Source of the DNA: Pseudarthrobacter sulfonivorans
GTDB lineage: Bacteria; Actinomycetota; Actinomycetes; Actinomycetales; Micrococcaceae
Reading direction: 5' to 3'
DNA: 64,000 bases
Assembly (NCBI RefSeq): GCF_001484605.1
Contig: NZ_CP013747.1
Span: forward strand, 1,426,001 to 1,490,000
The position numbers and the translations under genes are program-made. The notes below the pieces were generated by a model. That model was not told the origin of the DNA. It did no database searches and saw nothing but the letters and a program-made list of their open reading frames with translations. Shown in pieces: positions 19,167 to 27,275 of the stretch; position 1 is the first letter of the stretch, and each line of letters starts with the position of its first letter.

Positions 19167-19469
19167 TCAGCCTTCGCACTCGATGCAGTACTTCAGGCCG
19201 TTCTTTTCGCGTGCAACCTGGGACCGGTGCCGGACCAGGAAGCAGGATGAGCAGGTGAACTCATCGGACTGTTCGGGAACCACAATGACGGTCAGTTCTT
19301 CGCCGGAGAGATCGGCTCCGGGAAGGTCGATGCCTTCGGCGGTGTCGGTTTCGTCGACGTCGATGACTGCGGTCTGGGCGCTGCCGCTGCGGGAGGCCTG
19401 CAGCGCCTCCAGCGACTCGGCAGAGGCCTCGTCGTCAGTCTTGCGTGGAGCGTCGTAATCGGTAGCCAT
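19167..19469 (-). CDS. DUF4193 zinc-ribbon protein
   Basis: A 100-residue acidic protein starting MATDYDAPRK, as is typical of DUF4193. The N-terminal two-thirds is Asp/Glu-rich and probably disordered; the C-terminus carries CSSCFLVRHRSQ and KYCIECEG, a four-Cys zinc ribbon. Similar zinc-ribbon proteins are widespread in actinobacteria with no settled role; contact with RNA polymerase has been proposed for some, but I cannot support that here. The ATG at 19469 has GAAAG about 10 bases upstream. It is divergent from the glycosyltransferase gene. Confidence 0.85.
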   Translation of the reverse strand: MATDYDAPRKTDDEASAESLEALQASRSGSAQTAVIDVDETDTAEGIDLPGADLSGEELTVIVVPEQSDEFTCSSCFLVRHRSQVAREKNGLKYCIECEG

Positions 19470-19708
19470 GGCATGTTCACTTTCGTCGCTGCACGGCACC
19501 ATTTCAGGCACCTCAGTGAAGCAGTTTAGGTCATTATGCCGCTACTTGGGCAACAGTGTGGCCAACCAGACAGTTTTCGTTGCTTCGCCGTCTGCAGACG
19601 GGGTAATTGATGCAATCTTGAGGGCATCCGGGGGCGAAATCTGAGAAGGCGCCGTCAGGATGGATTCGCAGGCCGCTGGGGCCTGCAAAACCCACCGAGG
19701 AGGCCGCC

Positions 19709-20803
19709 GTGGCTACCGCAGCTTCGGTGGGCCTGCACATAGTCGTGCTGGTGCCCGCTTACAACGAGGCCGGCTCGATCGGGGCAACCCTCGATGGCCT
19801 GATGCTCCAGTCCCGTCCCGCGGACCTCATCGTGGTCATCCCCAACGGCTGCACCGATTCAACGGCCTGGGAAGCGCGGAAGTACCCGGTGACCACCATG
19901 GAGCTTCCCCGATTGCAACACCGCAAATCCGAAGCCCTGAACCGGGCCTGGGCGAAGTACGCATCCGACGCCGACGTGGTCATCTGCCTCGACGCGGATA
20001 CGGTCCTGCCCCCGAACGCCGTCGAAGCCTGGTCCCGGGAATTCAGCGCGGAAACGGGCGCGCTCCTCGGTGGCTCGTCGTCGAAATTTACAATGCAGGA
20101 CCCCGGATTTCTGAGCAGGCTGCAGAAGGCTGAGTTCGCCACGTGGACCGATACCGCCCTGAGGAGGGGCCGGACCAGCGTTCTGGCAGGAACCGGCTGC
20201 GCCATCAATAACGCCGTCCTCCGTCAGATCGCGGCCCGGGACGACCGGGAAGGGCCGTGGGTCTACACGTCACAGGTCGAGGACTTCGAACTGACGTACC
20301 GCATCCGGGAACTGGGCTTTATCTGCCAGGTCTCCCCCGATGTCCGCGCCTACACCGACTCGATGAAGACACTCAAAGCGCTGTGGGGCCAGCGGATGAA
20401 ATGGCAGGTCGGCACCGTGGAAGACCTGCTGGACCTTGGAATCAACCGGCTGACCCTGCGGGACTGGGGTCAGCAGGCCATGGGTCTGCTGGGTGTGTTC
20501 CTGAAGCTGCTGTGGATCGGCGTCATTGCCCTCTCACTCTCGTTGGGAGTGTTTCGCGTCGTCCTGTTCTGGTGGCTGGTGCCAATCCTGTTCGTGGCCC
20601 TGGACATCAAACGGGCCCTGCGGATTCCGCACCGCGACTGGAAGGACGTCCTGATGGCAGCCACGTTTTTCCCGCAGGAATTGTTCATGTGGCTGCGGTC
20701 CGGTTGGTTTCTGGCCTCCTGGTGCGCTGTCCTGACGGCAAAGATCACCCGGCGGCGGATAGACCGCTGGGAAGCGCAATACACAGCAGAGGAAATCAAC
20801 TAA
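19709..20803 (+). CDS. Membrane-bound family 2 glycosyltransferase (polysaccharide synthase-like)
   Basis: A 364-residue processive-type GT2. The nucleotide-sugar domain has VVLVPAYNEAGSIGATLDGL, a first Asp region, the metal-binding DAD in VVICLDADTVLPP, the acceptor-site TSQVEDFELTYRIRELG (ED) and QRMKWQ in the place of the Q-x-x-R-W motif (Lys for Arg). About three helices follow (residues 250-345). GTG 19709 has GAGGAGG 6 bases upstream. A two-helix-plus-GT arrangement resembles synthases that make and extrude a beta-linked glycan. It is followed by a microprotein gene and a convergent GH26 hydrolase gene, which suggests an exopolysaccharide locus. The product sugar is unknown. Confidence 0.85.
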   Translation: MATAASVGLHIVVLVPAYNEAGSIGATLDGLMLQSRPADLIVVIPNGCTDSTAWEARKYPVTTMELPRLQHRKSEALNRAWAKYASDADVVICLDADTVLPPNAVEAWSREFSAETGALLGGSSSKFTMQDPGFLSRLQKAEFATWTDTALRRGRTSVLAGTGCAINNAVLRQIAARDDREGPWVYTSQVEDFELTYRIRELGFICQVSPDVRAYTDSMKTLKALWGQRMKWQVGTVEDLLDLGINRLTLRDWGQQAMGLLGVFLKLLWIGVIALSLSLGVFRVVLFWWLVPILFVALDIKRALRIPHRDWKDVLMAATFFPQELFMWLRSGWFLASWCAVLTAKITRRRIDRWEAQYTAEEIN

Positions 20804-20806
20804 CAA

Positions 20807-20977
20807 ATGTACGGAATGAACGCCGCCCTACCCGCTTCCGGAGCCGCTCTGGGCGCTACCGGACTGGCCTACACGGGCCTGGACGCCATGGCTGCCCTGC
20901 TGACCGCGCTTGGCGTGATGCTCATTGGTGTTGCCCTGCTGGGGCTGGTCCGCCGGGACAACAAGGCGCGTCCCTGA
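20807..20977 (+). CDS. 56-residue microprotein with an LAYTG sortase-like signal
   Basis: ATG 20807 to TGA 20977, three bases after the glycosyltransferase stop. The peptide starts MYGMNAALPASGAALGATG, then LAYTG, then a hydrophobic helix (about residues 26-46: AALLTALGVMLIGVALLGL) and a basic tail VRRDNKARP. Motif, helix and charged tail are the three parts of a cell-wall sorting signal; LAxTG is the motif recalled for class E sortases of high-GC Gram-positives. There is no signal peptide and almost no domain ahead of the motif, so it could also be a plain single-pass membrane peptide partnering the synthase. No sortase gene is in the window. It ends 8 bases before the convergent GH26 stop. 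Confidence 0.65.
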   Translation: MYGMNAALPASGAALGATGLAYTGLDAMAALLTALGVMLIGVALLGLVRRDNKARP

Positions 20978-20985
20978 AGACCGTG

Positions 20986-22212
20986 TCAGGGAGTCCGGCG
21001 CGCCTGCAATGCGGACTTGAATGCTGAGGCGGAGGTGCCGCTGCTGTTGATCCGCCAGTCGGTTTCTTTCTGGAGGTGGAACCACACGAAGCCCATAACA
21101 TCAGGCTGGGCCGCCAGATACGACACGAGCTCAGTGTTCCAGGCAGCCTTGTTACCCCCTGCTTCGCTGGAAGCCGTCTCGCTGATCAGGATGGGAACTC
21201 CGGGTGCCAGAGTACGCAACTGGGCTATCCCCGGAGCGAAGAGATCCTGCGGCGATATCCAGCCGCTCCAGGAGGCTGAAGTGCCCCAGTTGTACCCGTC
21301 GAGGGCTACAACATCCACGTACCCGGCGCCGGGAAAGAGGCCGGCGAGATCGGTGGAACCGTAGTAGGGAACATTCGGGCTCCAAACCCAGGACACATTG
21401 CTGGCTCCGGTGGCAGCAACGATGTCGTGAACATGGCGCCAGGCTTCTACATAGTCGCCGGGCTGGTTGCCGTTGACGCCTTCGGCCCACGGGTACCAGT
21501 TGCCGTTCATCTCGTGGGCGAATCTGAGCTGGACCGGCTGGCCCCAGGCCGCAAGTGTCTGGCCCCACTGCGTGATGTGGGCGTCAAAGTCGCCGGCGGC
21601 AATTCGGTCCAGGGAGTAGGCGGGCTGTTCCATTCCGCCGCCCCAGGCCCAAGGTTCCCAGGTTATGAGCGGGACGGCGCCGCGTGCCCGGACGGAGTCC
21701 ATCTCGGCGATGGGGGGCGCCTGGAGGAAGTCCTTGTAGAACAGAATCGTGGACGGGCTTTCGCCGGCCAGTAGCGCCACTTCATCGAGTTCGCCGCCGG
21801 CCAGGGAGCCGCCGGCCGTGGCGACCCCGAAGCGAAGCGCGGCGGTGCTGACCGGAGGGAGCGTCGGGGCCGGCGCGGTCACTGTGAACACGGACGAGGC
21901 CTGGATGGACGAGGTCTTGGCCGTGATGGTCAACGATCCCGTGGCTGCGGAAGGGATGCTGATCGAGGTGCTGAAGGCACCCGAGGCCGCCGTTTTGAAG
22001 GGAAAAGTCGTGGCACCGGCGATCACCGTCCCCGTGGTGGAGGCCTTGAACCCCGTTCCGCTGACTGTGACGGCGGATCCTGCCGGTCCGGTGGCCGGGC
22101 TGAGGGAGATCCGGCCTGTGGCAGGCGCTGCCTGGGCGGCCTGGGCCGGCATCAGTCCCAAAGCCAGACCCAGGCCAACCACTGCCGCGATAGATTTCAA
22201 AGTTCGGAGCAT
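20986..22212 (-). CDS. Secreted GH26-like glycoside hydrolase with IPT/TIG domain
   Basis: A 408-residue exported protein: Sec signal peptide (residues 1-29, ending AQAAQAAP), an immunoglobulin-like IPT/TIG domain (about 32-115, SLSPATGPAGSAVTVSGTGF), then a TIM-barrel hydrolase. The barrel has ITWEPW, the acid/base-like Glu in RFAHEMNGNWYPW, and a nucleophile-like Glu in ILISETASSEAGG, as in family 26 enzymes (beta-mannanases and relatives). GGGGGA precedes ATG 22212. It converges on the polysaccharide synthase-like gene, so it may trim or release that polymer; exact linkage specificity is not readable. GH26-like genes beside GT2 synthases recur in exopolysaccharide loci. Confidence 0.85.
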   Translation of the reverse strand: MLRTLKSIAAVVGLGLALGLMPAQAAQAAPATGRISLSPATGPAGSAVTVSGTGFKASTTGTVIAGATTFPFKTAASGAFSTSISIPSAATGSLTITAKTSSIQASSVFTVTAPAPTLPPVSTAALRFGVATAGGSLAGGELDEVALLAGESPSTILFYKDFLQAPPIAEMDSVRARGAVPLITWEPWAWGGGMEQPAYSLDRIAAGDFDAHITQWGQTLAAWGQPVQLRFAHEMNGNWYPWAEGVNGNQPGDYVEAWRHVHDIVAATGASNVSWVWSPNVPYYGSTDLAGLFPGAGYVDVVALDGYNWGTSASWSGWISPQDLFAPGIAQLRTLAPGVPILISETASSEAGGNKAAWNTELVSYLAAQPDVMGFVWFHLQKETDWRINSSGTSASAFKSALQARRTP

Positions 22213-22432
22213 GGCGATCGGTCCCCCGCAATCGGCAAGGCGGTTGGAAATCCGCCGGTCAGGTGGTGCCTACCGGCACTTTCCTGATCCTAAGGGTGGG
22301 ACGCCGAAACCAGACCGGATTTTTTCGAAATCTTTGAAAGGAACTCGCGGCTCTCTGGTGGGTCCTGCCGGCCGTCCCTTCTGGTGACCGAAGGTTCGAC
22401 TGGCGCTGCACGAGGCAGCCCAGCCGAAGCCG

Positions 22433-22753
22433 TTACTGACCGGGGGCCCGGTAGGCAGGTGTCTTGCCCACAGCTGCGTCAATATCCTCGGGTGTCATGA
22501 GCGGCGTGAGATGAAGGTCCACGGCGCCGGTCGAATTGATCATCAGGGAAAGGGCAACAGCACTCGGCTGATCGGGAACGTCGAAGACCCCCAGGACATC
22601 CGTCTCGCCGAACGCGTAGTAGATGCATTCCAGTGATCCCCCAACCGACTCCAAGGCCTTTACAACCGCGTCCCGACGCTTGGACCCACCCTCCTGCATC
22701 AGGCCTTTGATGCCCTGGCCCACATAATTTGCTTGGAAAAGATACTTAGTCAT
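22433..22753 (-). CDS. GYD domain protein
   Basis: A 106-residue cytoplasmic protein with a ferredoxin-like alpha/beta layout: MTKYLFQANYVGQGIKGLMQ at the start, then CIYYAFGETDVLGVFDVPD and a C-terminal VDLHLTPLMTPEDIDAAV. This is the GYD family, small dimeric proteins resembling Dabb/ABM domains, with no assigned reaction. AGGAA precedes the ATG at 22753. It is upstream of no intact gene on its strand; the intergenic stretch to the GH26 gene (22213-22432) holds no convincing feature. Confidence 0.8.
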   Translation of the reverse strand: MTKYLFQANYVGQGIKGLMQEGGSKRRDAVVKALESVGGSLECIYYAFGETDVLGVFDVPDQPSAVALSLMINSTGAVDLHLTPLMTPEDIDAAVGKTPAYRAPGQ

Positions 22754-22976
22754 GGCCGATTCCTGTTCTGCTGTGCCCAGAACACGAACCTATCCGCACG
22801 CCCAGAACAGGGGATGAGTGAAGGGTTCTGGAGTTCTCCCCGATGGGGGTTGTGGCCCGAGTCTAGGCCTCCCCCCGGCAAGTGGCAACGGTCGGTTGTA
22901 CCCACCTTCCAGCCAACATCCGGCAATGGCAACGAAGCCGCTCGCGGGCTTGTATTCGAGGGGCCGTTCCGGCGCC

Positions 22977-23009
22977 CTTGCTGGCCCACGGGGTCCGCGG
23001 GCCAGCAAG
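22977..23009. terminator. Strong hairpin after the agmatinase remnant
   Basis: CTTGCTGGCCC and GGGCCAGCAAG form a perfect 11-bp stem with an 11-base loop, 11 bases past the agmatinase stop codon. No T-run follows on either strand, so termination is only plausible. Confidence 0.5.
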
Positions 23010-23019
23010 AGCATGGCGC

Positions 23020-23812
23020 CTAAACCGCCGCGGCTTCCAGCGCGTCGGCGCCTCTGATGGTCGCTCCTTTGGAGCGGTTCACCATCAGCCCGAGAAGGTC
23101 AAAGACCAAGGTTGCGGCCGCGAGAGTGGTGATGTCTGCGTGGTCGTACGCGGGGGCTACCTCGACGACATCAGCCCCCACGATGTTGATACCGTTGAGG
23201 CCCCTCAAGAGGGCAAGCAGCTCACGGGAGTGCAGGCCGCCCATCTCCGGCGTTCCGGTGCCCGGAGCGTAGGACGGGTCCAGGACATCAATGTCGATGG
23301 AAACGTAGACGGGCGTATCGCCCAGACGCTCCTTAACCCTCTGGATTGCGGCGGGGACACCAATGACGTCCAAGTCCGAACACCTGATGATCTGGAACCC
23401 GAACTCGTGGTCGCGCAGAAAATCGTCACGGTCATAGACCGGCCCGCGGATACCCACGTGCATGGACTTGTCCTCTATAAGCAGCCCTTCCTCGAAGGCC
23501 CTGCAGGTGAGCATCGAAGTGGAGCAGGGCAACCGGCCCGTGGACTTGGTTCAGCGCCCGCAGCATAGGCAGGGCGATGGTGTGGTCCCCACCAATGGCG
23601 ATGAGTCTCTTGTCCTCGCTGATCAGGGGCCGCGCCTGCTCCTCGATTTCGCGTACAGCCCGGGTGATGTCGTAGGGCGTGCAGGCGATATCGCCGGCGT
23701 CCACCACCTGGGCTTCATACACGGGCTCGACGTCGAGTTCCGGGTAGTATCGGTCGGCGGCAGCGCACCGCTGGATACGCGCCCTCAAACCTGATCCTGC
23801 GGGCAGTGCCAC
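23020..23812 (-). pseudogene. speB: Decayed agmatinase (ureohydrolase family)
   Basis: Two overlapping frames together spell most of an agmatinase. The first (from 23812) reads YYPELDVEPV, VVDAGDIACTPYDI, IGGDHTIALPMLRAL and stops making sense after LLHFDAHL; the second (to 23020) resumes at RAFEEGLLIEDKSMHVGIRG and continues through YVSIDIDVLDPSYAPGTGTP to the end. The segment that should join them, roughly 16-18 residues with metal ligands (the DTW and THGTPF region), is deleted with a frame change. The first 60 or so residues are also missing, cut at the attachment-site repeat. The enzyme would have made putrescine and urea from agmatine. It cannot be active. Confidence 0.85.
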
Positions 23813-23817
23813 AATCG

Positions 23818-23856
23818 GAGCCTCCTGTCGGATTCGAACCGACGACCCCCGCTTTA
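23818..23856. repeat. att repeat: displaced 3' part of tRNA-Thr
   Basis: This 39-bp segment is identical to 43883-43921, the 3' half of the intact tRNA-Thr gene from the anticodon loop to one base past the discriminator. It has no 5' half and is not a functional tRNA. It marks the far border of the island. Confidence 0.9.
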
Positions 23857-23954
23857 GACCTTGACGCCTGTCTGCAAGCCGGGACGGTGGCGCTTTGCCC
23901 GAAATCTAGAGGTTTCTGCGATCCACGACGACTGATGAATACTTGTCCTTTGTC

Positions 23955-23981
23955 GTTGATTGGGGTGAGTAAAAGGTGAGT
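23955..23981 (+). repeat. 27-bp island-end motif, left copy
   Basis: Contains the tandem pair GGTGAGTA and AGGTGAGT; 24 of 27 bases match 43574-43600 in the same orientation. Short tandem direct repeats near an att core resemble arm-type integrase sites. Confidence 0.55.
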
Positions 23982-24218
23982 CGGTTGCAATTGCTGGCGG
24001 CTGTAGCGGCGTCCCCTGCCCTTTGCGAAAAGTCCTCCTCTCAATCAGAGATTGTGACCCTCTTGTCCTTCATTGACAGATGTTCGCGCCAAGCGCATGA
24101 CCGAAGGCAGACTCTTTCAGGAGCCAGACCGCCCCTGTCCCATGCCGCCCGTTCCGCGGTCACAGAGGCTGTCCTGTCTCATTTAAGTTGACCCACGAAA
24201 AGCCCGGAATCTCGCGAG

Positions 24219-24275
24219 TTGGGTCACCTGTAGTGAGATGAACTTGCCCAACTTGTCTCACTACCGGTGACCCAA
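24219..24275. repeat. Inverted repeat upstream of the beta-lactamase
   Basis: TTGGGTCACCTGTAGTGAGA (24219-24238) and TCTCACTACCGGTGACCCAA (24256-24275) are inverted 20-bp arms with one mismatch and a 17-bp spacer. The inner 15 bases TCACCTGTAGTGAGA recur exactly at 26063-26077, beyond the beta-lactamase. It looks like an end, or abutted ends, of a lost mobile element. Confidence 0.6.
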
Positions 24276-24518
24276 ATCGTCGAATCCGGCCTGGCATTAG
24301 ACCTAAACCGTGCATCGCGCGCGTCCTGGATTGCCGCCGCAAAGGTGGCTGCCGAATCTCAGCCACCTCCGGATGACAGCTCTGTAAAAGTGATTGACAA
24401 AATATCGCGGCATCGGTTGACTGGACATCGCGCGCACGCCGTCAACGCGCCAGCGGCGAGTTGCAAGACGCCGTGCGTGACGGCGGGGGAACAGAGCCAA
24501 ACTAACTGGGGAGCAGCC

Positions 24519-25454
24519 ATGGCCGAACGTCAATCAAACCTTTCGCGGCGGACGCTGCTGTCCGGAGCGGTGGCGGTGCCCGTAGCCGGAACCATTGCCC
24601 TCGCGGGGCCACCGGTGGCAGCAAGCTCCCACGGTCCGGCAAGCGTGCTCCTGCAGCGGAGGAATTGGCTGACGCGGCGGATGGAGGTGTTGGAGCGTGA
24701 ATTCTCGGCGAGAGTGGGGCTGTTTGCGGTCGACGGACCCACGGGCGCGAAGTTCGGGCACAGGGCCGACGAACGGTTTGCCATGTGCTCAACATTCAAG
24801 GTCTACGCCGCGGCAGCCGTGCTTCAACGCGCGTCCGAGGGTCTCGCGGACCTCAGCCGGGGCATCCGCATCGATCCTGCCGACGTGGTGGTGAATTCAC
24901 TGGAATGCGCCGACTTCGCCGGGAGCACGCTGCCGCTGAAATGGTTCTGCAAGGTGGCGCTGACGCACAGCGATAACAGCGCGGGCAACCAACTGCTGAG
25001 GGAACTGGGCGGTCCGGCAGCGATCGGCACTTACGCCAGATCTCTTGGCGACACCGAATCCCGGCTGGACCGGTGGGAGCCCGAACTCAACAACGCCGAG
25101 CGCGGCGATCCGCGGGACACGTCCACGCCGCGGGCCCTCGCGCACGGGTACCGGAAGCTGCTGCTGGGCGACGCCCTCAGCCCGTTAGTGCAGGCACAGA
25201 TGACGGGTTGGATGCTGGCCAATGGCACCTCCGGCCAGCGGATGTGGGCGGGCCTGCCGGACGGATGGACCTCTGCGGACAAGACTGGCGCCGGCCTGTT
25301 CGGGACCGTCAACGACGTCGGAGTTGTCAGGAACCCCGCCGGCGAACCATTGGTCCTCTCCATCCTTACCGACACCGCTAGTGGCGCGGCCGATACGCCC
25401 GGAAGCAATGAACTGGTGGCGGCCATCACCCGCGCTGTGACCAGCGGAAAGTGA
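24519..25454 (+). CDS. bla: Class A beta-lactamase, Tat-exported
   Basis: A 311-residue serine beta-lactamase that hydrolyses penicillins or cephalosporins outside the membrane. The N-terminus has a twin-arginine signal (NLSRRTLLSGAVAVPVAG). Catalytic elements in order: CSTFK (nucleophile Ser and Lys, about residues 88-92), HSDNSAGN (SDN loop), WEPELNNAERGD (omega-loop Glu) and ADKTGAG (KTG). All are intact. GGGGAG lies 6 bases before ATG 24519. Class A enzymes by Tat export are known in actinobacteria and mycobacteria. Position inside the island, flanked by copies of a 15-bp repeat, fits acquisition by transfer. Spectrum cannot be predicted. Confidence 0.93.
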   Translation: MAERQSNLSRRTLLSGAVAVPVAGTIALAGPPVAASSHGPASVLLQRRNWLTRRMEVLEREFSARVGLFAVDGPTGAKFGHRADERFAMCSTFKVYAAAAVLQRASEGLADLSRGIRIDPADVVVNSLECADFAGSTLPLKWFCKVALTHSDNSAGNQLLRELGGPAAIGTYARSLGDTESRLDRWEPELNNAERGDPRDTSTPRALAHGYRKLLLGDALSPLVQAQMTGWMLANGTSGQRMWAGLPDGWTSADKTGAGLFGTVNDVGVVRNPAGEPLVLSILTDTASGAADTPGSNELVAAITRAVTSGK

Positions 25455-25599
25455 CCAGCGGAAGTGACACGCGGAAAGTGATCGTTAAGGCGGACCTGGG
25501 GATGTTCTCACCTTTCGACGCCAGCAATGGCTACCCTTCACAGAAAATTTGGGGTAGGAAAAGCCCTGCATCCGGCGCCGGAAATGCCGGCCGCTTCCC

Positions 25600-25995
25600 A
25601 CGCTACGCGGTACCCGAGTGAGTCGGAACCATGCCTGACATCGACCAGATTGACCCGCCCGACCAACCGATTCGTTTCGTCGCGCACAGCGAAGAAGAAG
25701 CAATCTCCCGCTGATTGTTCGTCCAGGAGCGCCTGATGGCGCGCTTGGCATGGGGCATGTCAGCATGCTGTCCCTGCGCCGATCGACCCGGGCCTCGCGC
25801 ATAAGCGGTAGTTCCAGTCCGTCGGGGGCTACAACTCCATGACCGCGAGCCGAGCACTGCTCCCGGATCCACGCCGAATCCTTGTCGGCGGATTTGATGG
25901 TGAGGAACGCGTCAGTGCCGAGGAACCCGAACACGGTCGCCGGCAACGAACAGGATGCCGATCACGATGAACAGCCAGGCGCCGGACAACGACAT
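25600..25995 (-). pseudogene. Possible remnant of a small membrane protein gene
   Basis: From ATG 25995 the minus strand reads MSLSGAWLFIVIGILFVAG, a plausible membrane helix, then hits a stop; another frame continues sensibly as TVFGFLGTDAFLTIKSADKD and SAWIREQCSARGHGVVAPDG. A one- or two-base shift near 25935 would join them. I do not recognise the family. The rest of 25455-26307 shows no gene. Confidence 0.35.
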
Positions 25996-26062
25996 CAGAT
26001 TGTCGCGTTCGCACCAGGACTCGGCAAGAAGGCCGGTCGTGTGAGACAAAACCACCAATGCA

Positions 26063-26077
26063 TCACCTGTAGTGAGA
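26063..26077 (+). repeat. Second copy of a 15-bp element-end motif
   Basis: TCACCTGTAGTGAGA is identical to 24224-24238. Downstream, CAACTTG and GAGACAGG also echo the first site. The two copies bracket the beta-lactamase gene over 1.85 kb. Confidence 0.5.
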
Positions 26078-26307
26078 CTGCCTCAACTTGGACGAGACAG
26101 GACACGGGACAGAGGCGGCCATTTCGCTACGACGTCCCCCGAACAGGGCGATTCGCTTCTACCTGACGAAAGGTGCATTATCGGCGAACGGATTTGGCTG
26201 GGGAGTGCCTGGCAAAAAGGGGCTGTGCGGGGCATCAAACTTGGCCCTTTTCTCCCAAAACTTAGGTCCTCAGAACAGGTCATCTTCTACGCCCTGGACC
26301 TGCTGGC

Positions 26308-27204
26308 CTAGTCCGAATGTGGATGAATATCCAATTCAGTGCCTGTCACTTGAGTCCGCAGCTGATTTAGCCTGCTTAGGCTCTGTAGCGACCTCTCCCG
26401 ATTATCGGCGGCAATTGCCAGGACCAGGGCGTGCCCGAGTATCAGTCCGGCAGCGAGTTCGCTGGCGGAGCTGGTTGTCGTTTGTGGTGTCGTCAGGATC
26501 GCATCGACCCGGTCGGCCAAGGTAACCCTTAAGGCTTCCGTGACAACGATGACTTTGGCGCCGGCCGCTCGGGCGCAGTCGATTGCGACGTCAATTTCCC
26601 GGAACAGCCGAATTGGCGCGAGGATCAGCAGGACATCGCCCTCTCGAAAGGTGATGAGGTCATCGGCCAGCCGGAACCCGCTCATGGAGATGGTACGTGC
26701 ATCCATTCCTATGCGGCACAGGGACAGGGTTATGTACTCGGCAATGGAGCTTGCAGGTCCAAGCCCGAAGTTGAAAACACGGGAGGCCGAGTTCAGGAAA
26801 TCTACAGTTTGCGACCAGTCCTCGAGGGAGATGCCTTCCCTGAGCTGTTCCGCCAGCGAAATGGTGTCATCCAGGGCCTTTCCCAGCCCTTTATCCGTCG
26901 ACTGATAGTTGGCCATTCTGTCGTCAAGTACCTCAGCCAGGTTCCGCCGACGAGAAAGTGATCCGATTAGGGACTTCTTTAGTTCCGGAAACCCCGTGTA
27001 CCCCAGCGATTTTGCTGTCCTCACCACCGTGGCATCACTGGACTTTGCCAGTGCAGCCAGCTCAGAAGCTGACGACACGACTACGTCGTCCTGGTTCCGG
27101 AGCATCCACACCGCCAGCCTTCCTTCCGCTGGCGACAAGCCACTCCCCAGCGCCGCCACCCGCTCCTGGAGACTTGCGCCCATCAACTCTGCTGAAATAG
27201 TCAT
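26308..27204 (-). CDS. RpiR-family transcriptional regulator
   Basis: A 298-residue regulator: an N-terminal RpiR helix-turn-helix (SASELAALAKSSDATVVRTAKSLGY region, about residues 40-65) followed by a SIS sugar-phosphate-isomerase-like domain (about 125-260) with FGLGPASSIAEYITLSLCRIG and FREGDVLLILAP. SIS domains in this family usually sense sugar phosphates, but RpiR members next to amino acid or amine pathways are known. It is divergent from a six-gene-plus catabolic operon, with a 71-bp shared promoter region containing a palindrome, so it most likely controls that operon. Whether as repressor or activator is not clear. Confidence 0.9.
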   Translation of the reverse strand: MTISAELMGASLQERVAALGSGLSPAEGRLAVWMLRNQDDVVVSSASELAALAKSSDATVVRTAKSLGYTGFPELKKSLIGSLSRRRNLAEVLDDRMANYQSTDKGLGKALDDTISLAEQLREGISLEDWSQTVDFLNSASRVFNFGLGPASSIAEYITLSLCRIGMDARTISMSGFRLADDLITFREGDVLLILAPIRLFREIDVAIDCARAAGAKVIVVTEALRVTLADRVDAILTTPQTTTSSASELAAGLILGHALVLAIAADNRERSLQSLSRLNQLRTQVTGTELDIHPHSD

Positions 27205-27211
27205 TTCACTA

Positions 27212-27240
27212 TTGACCTATCTTGTAGTGCGTACTACTGT
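27212..27240 (+). promoter_or_regulatory. Promoter and palindrome of the island catabolic operon
   Basis: TTGACC (27212-27217) and TACTGT (27235-27240) are separated by 17 bases, a good housekeeping-type promoter pointing at the oxidase gene. The palindrome GTAGTGCGTACTAC (27224-27237) lies across the spacer and -10 element, where a bound RpiR protein would block polymerase. Confidence 0.6.
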
Positions 27241-27275
27241 GATTACTAACACAGGTTACAACGAATCGGGTAGTA

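Larger units (their letters stand above)
23857..24518. other. Non-coding left end of the island
   Basis: No frame in this stretch looks like a gene. It holds the 27-bp arm-like repeat (23955-23981) and a 57-bp inverted repeat (24219-24275). The last 240 bp is the leader of the beta-lactamase gene. Confidence 0.6.

Noticed and set aside
23818..23856. A second tRNA-Thr gene
   Set aside because: Only the 3' half is present; there is no 5' acceptor strand, D-arm or complete anticodon stem.
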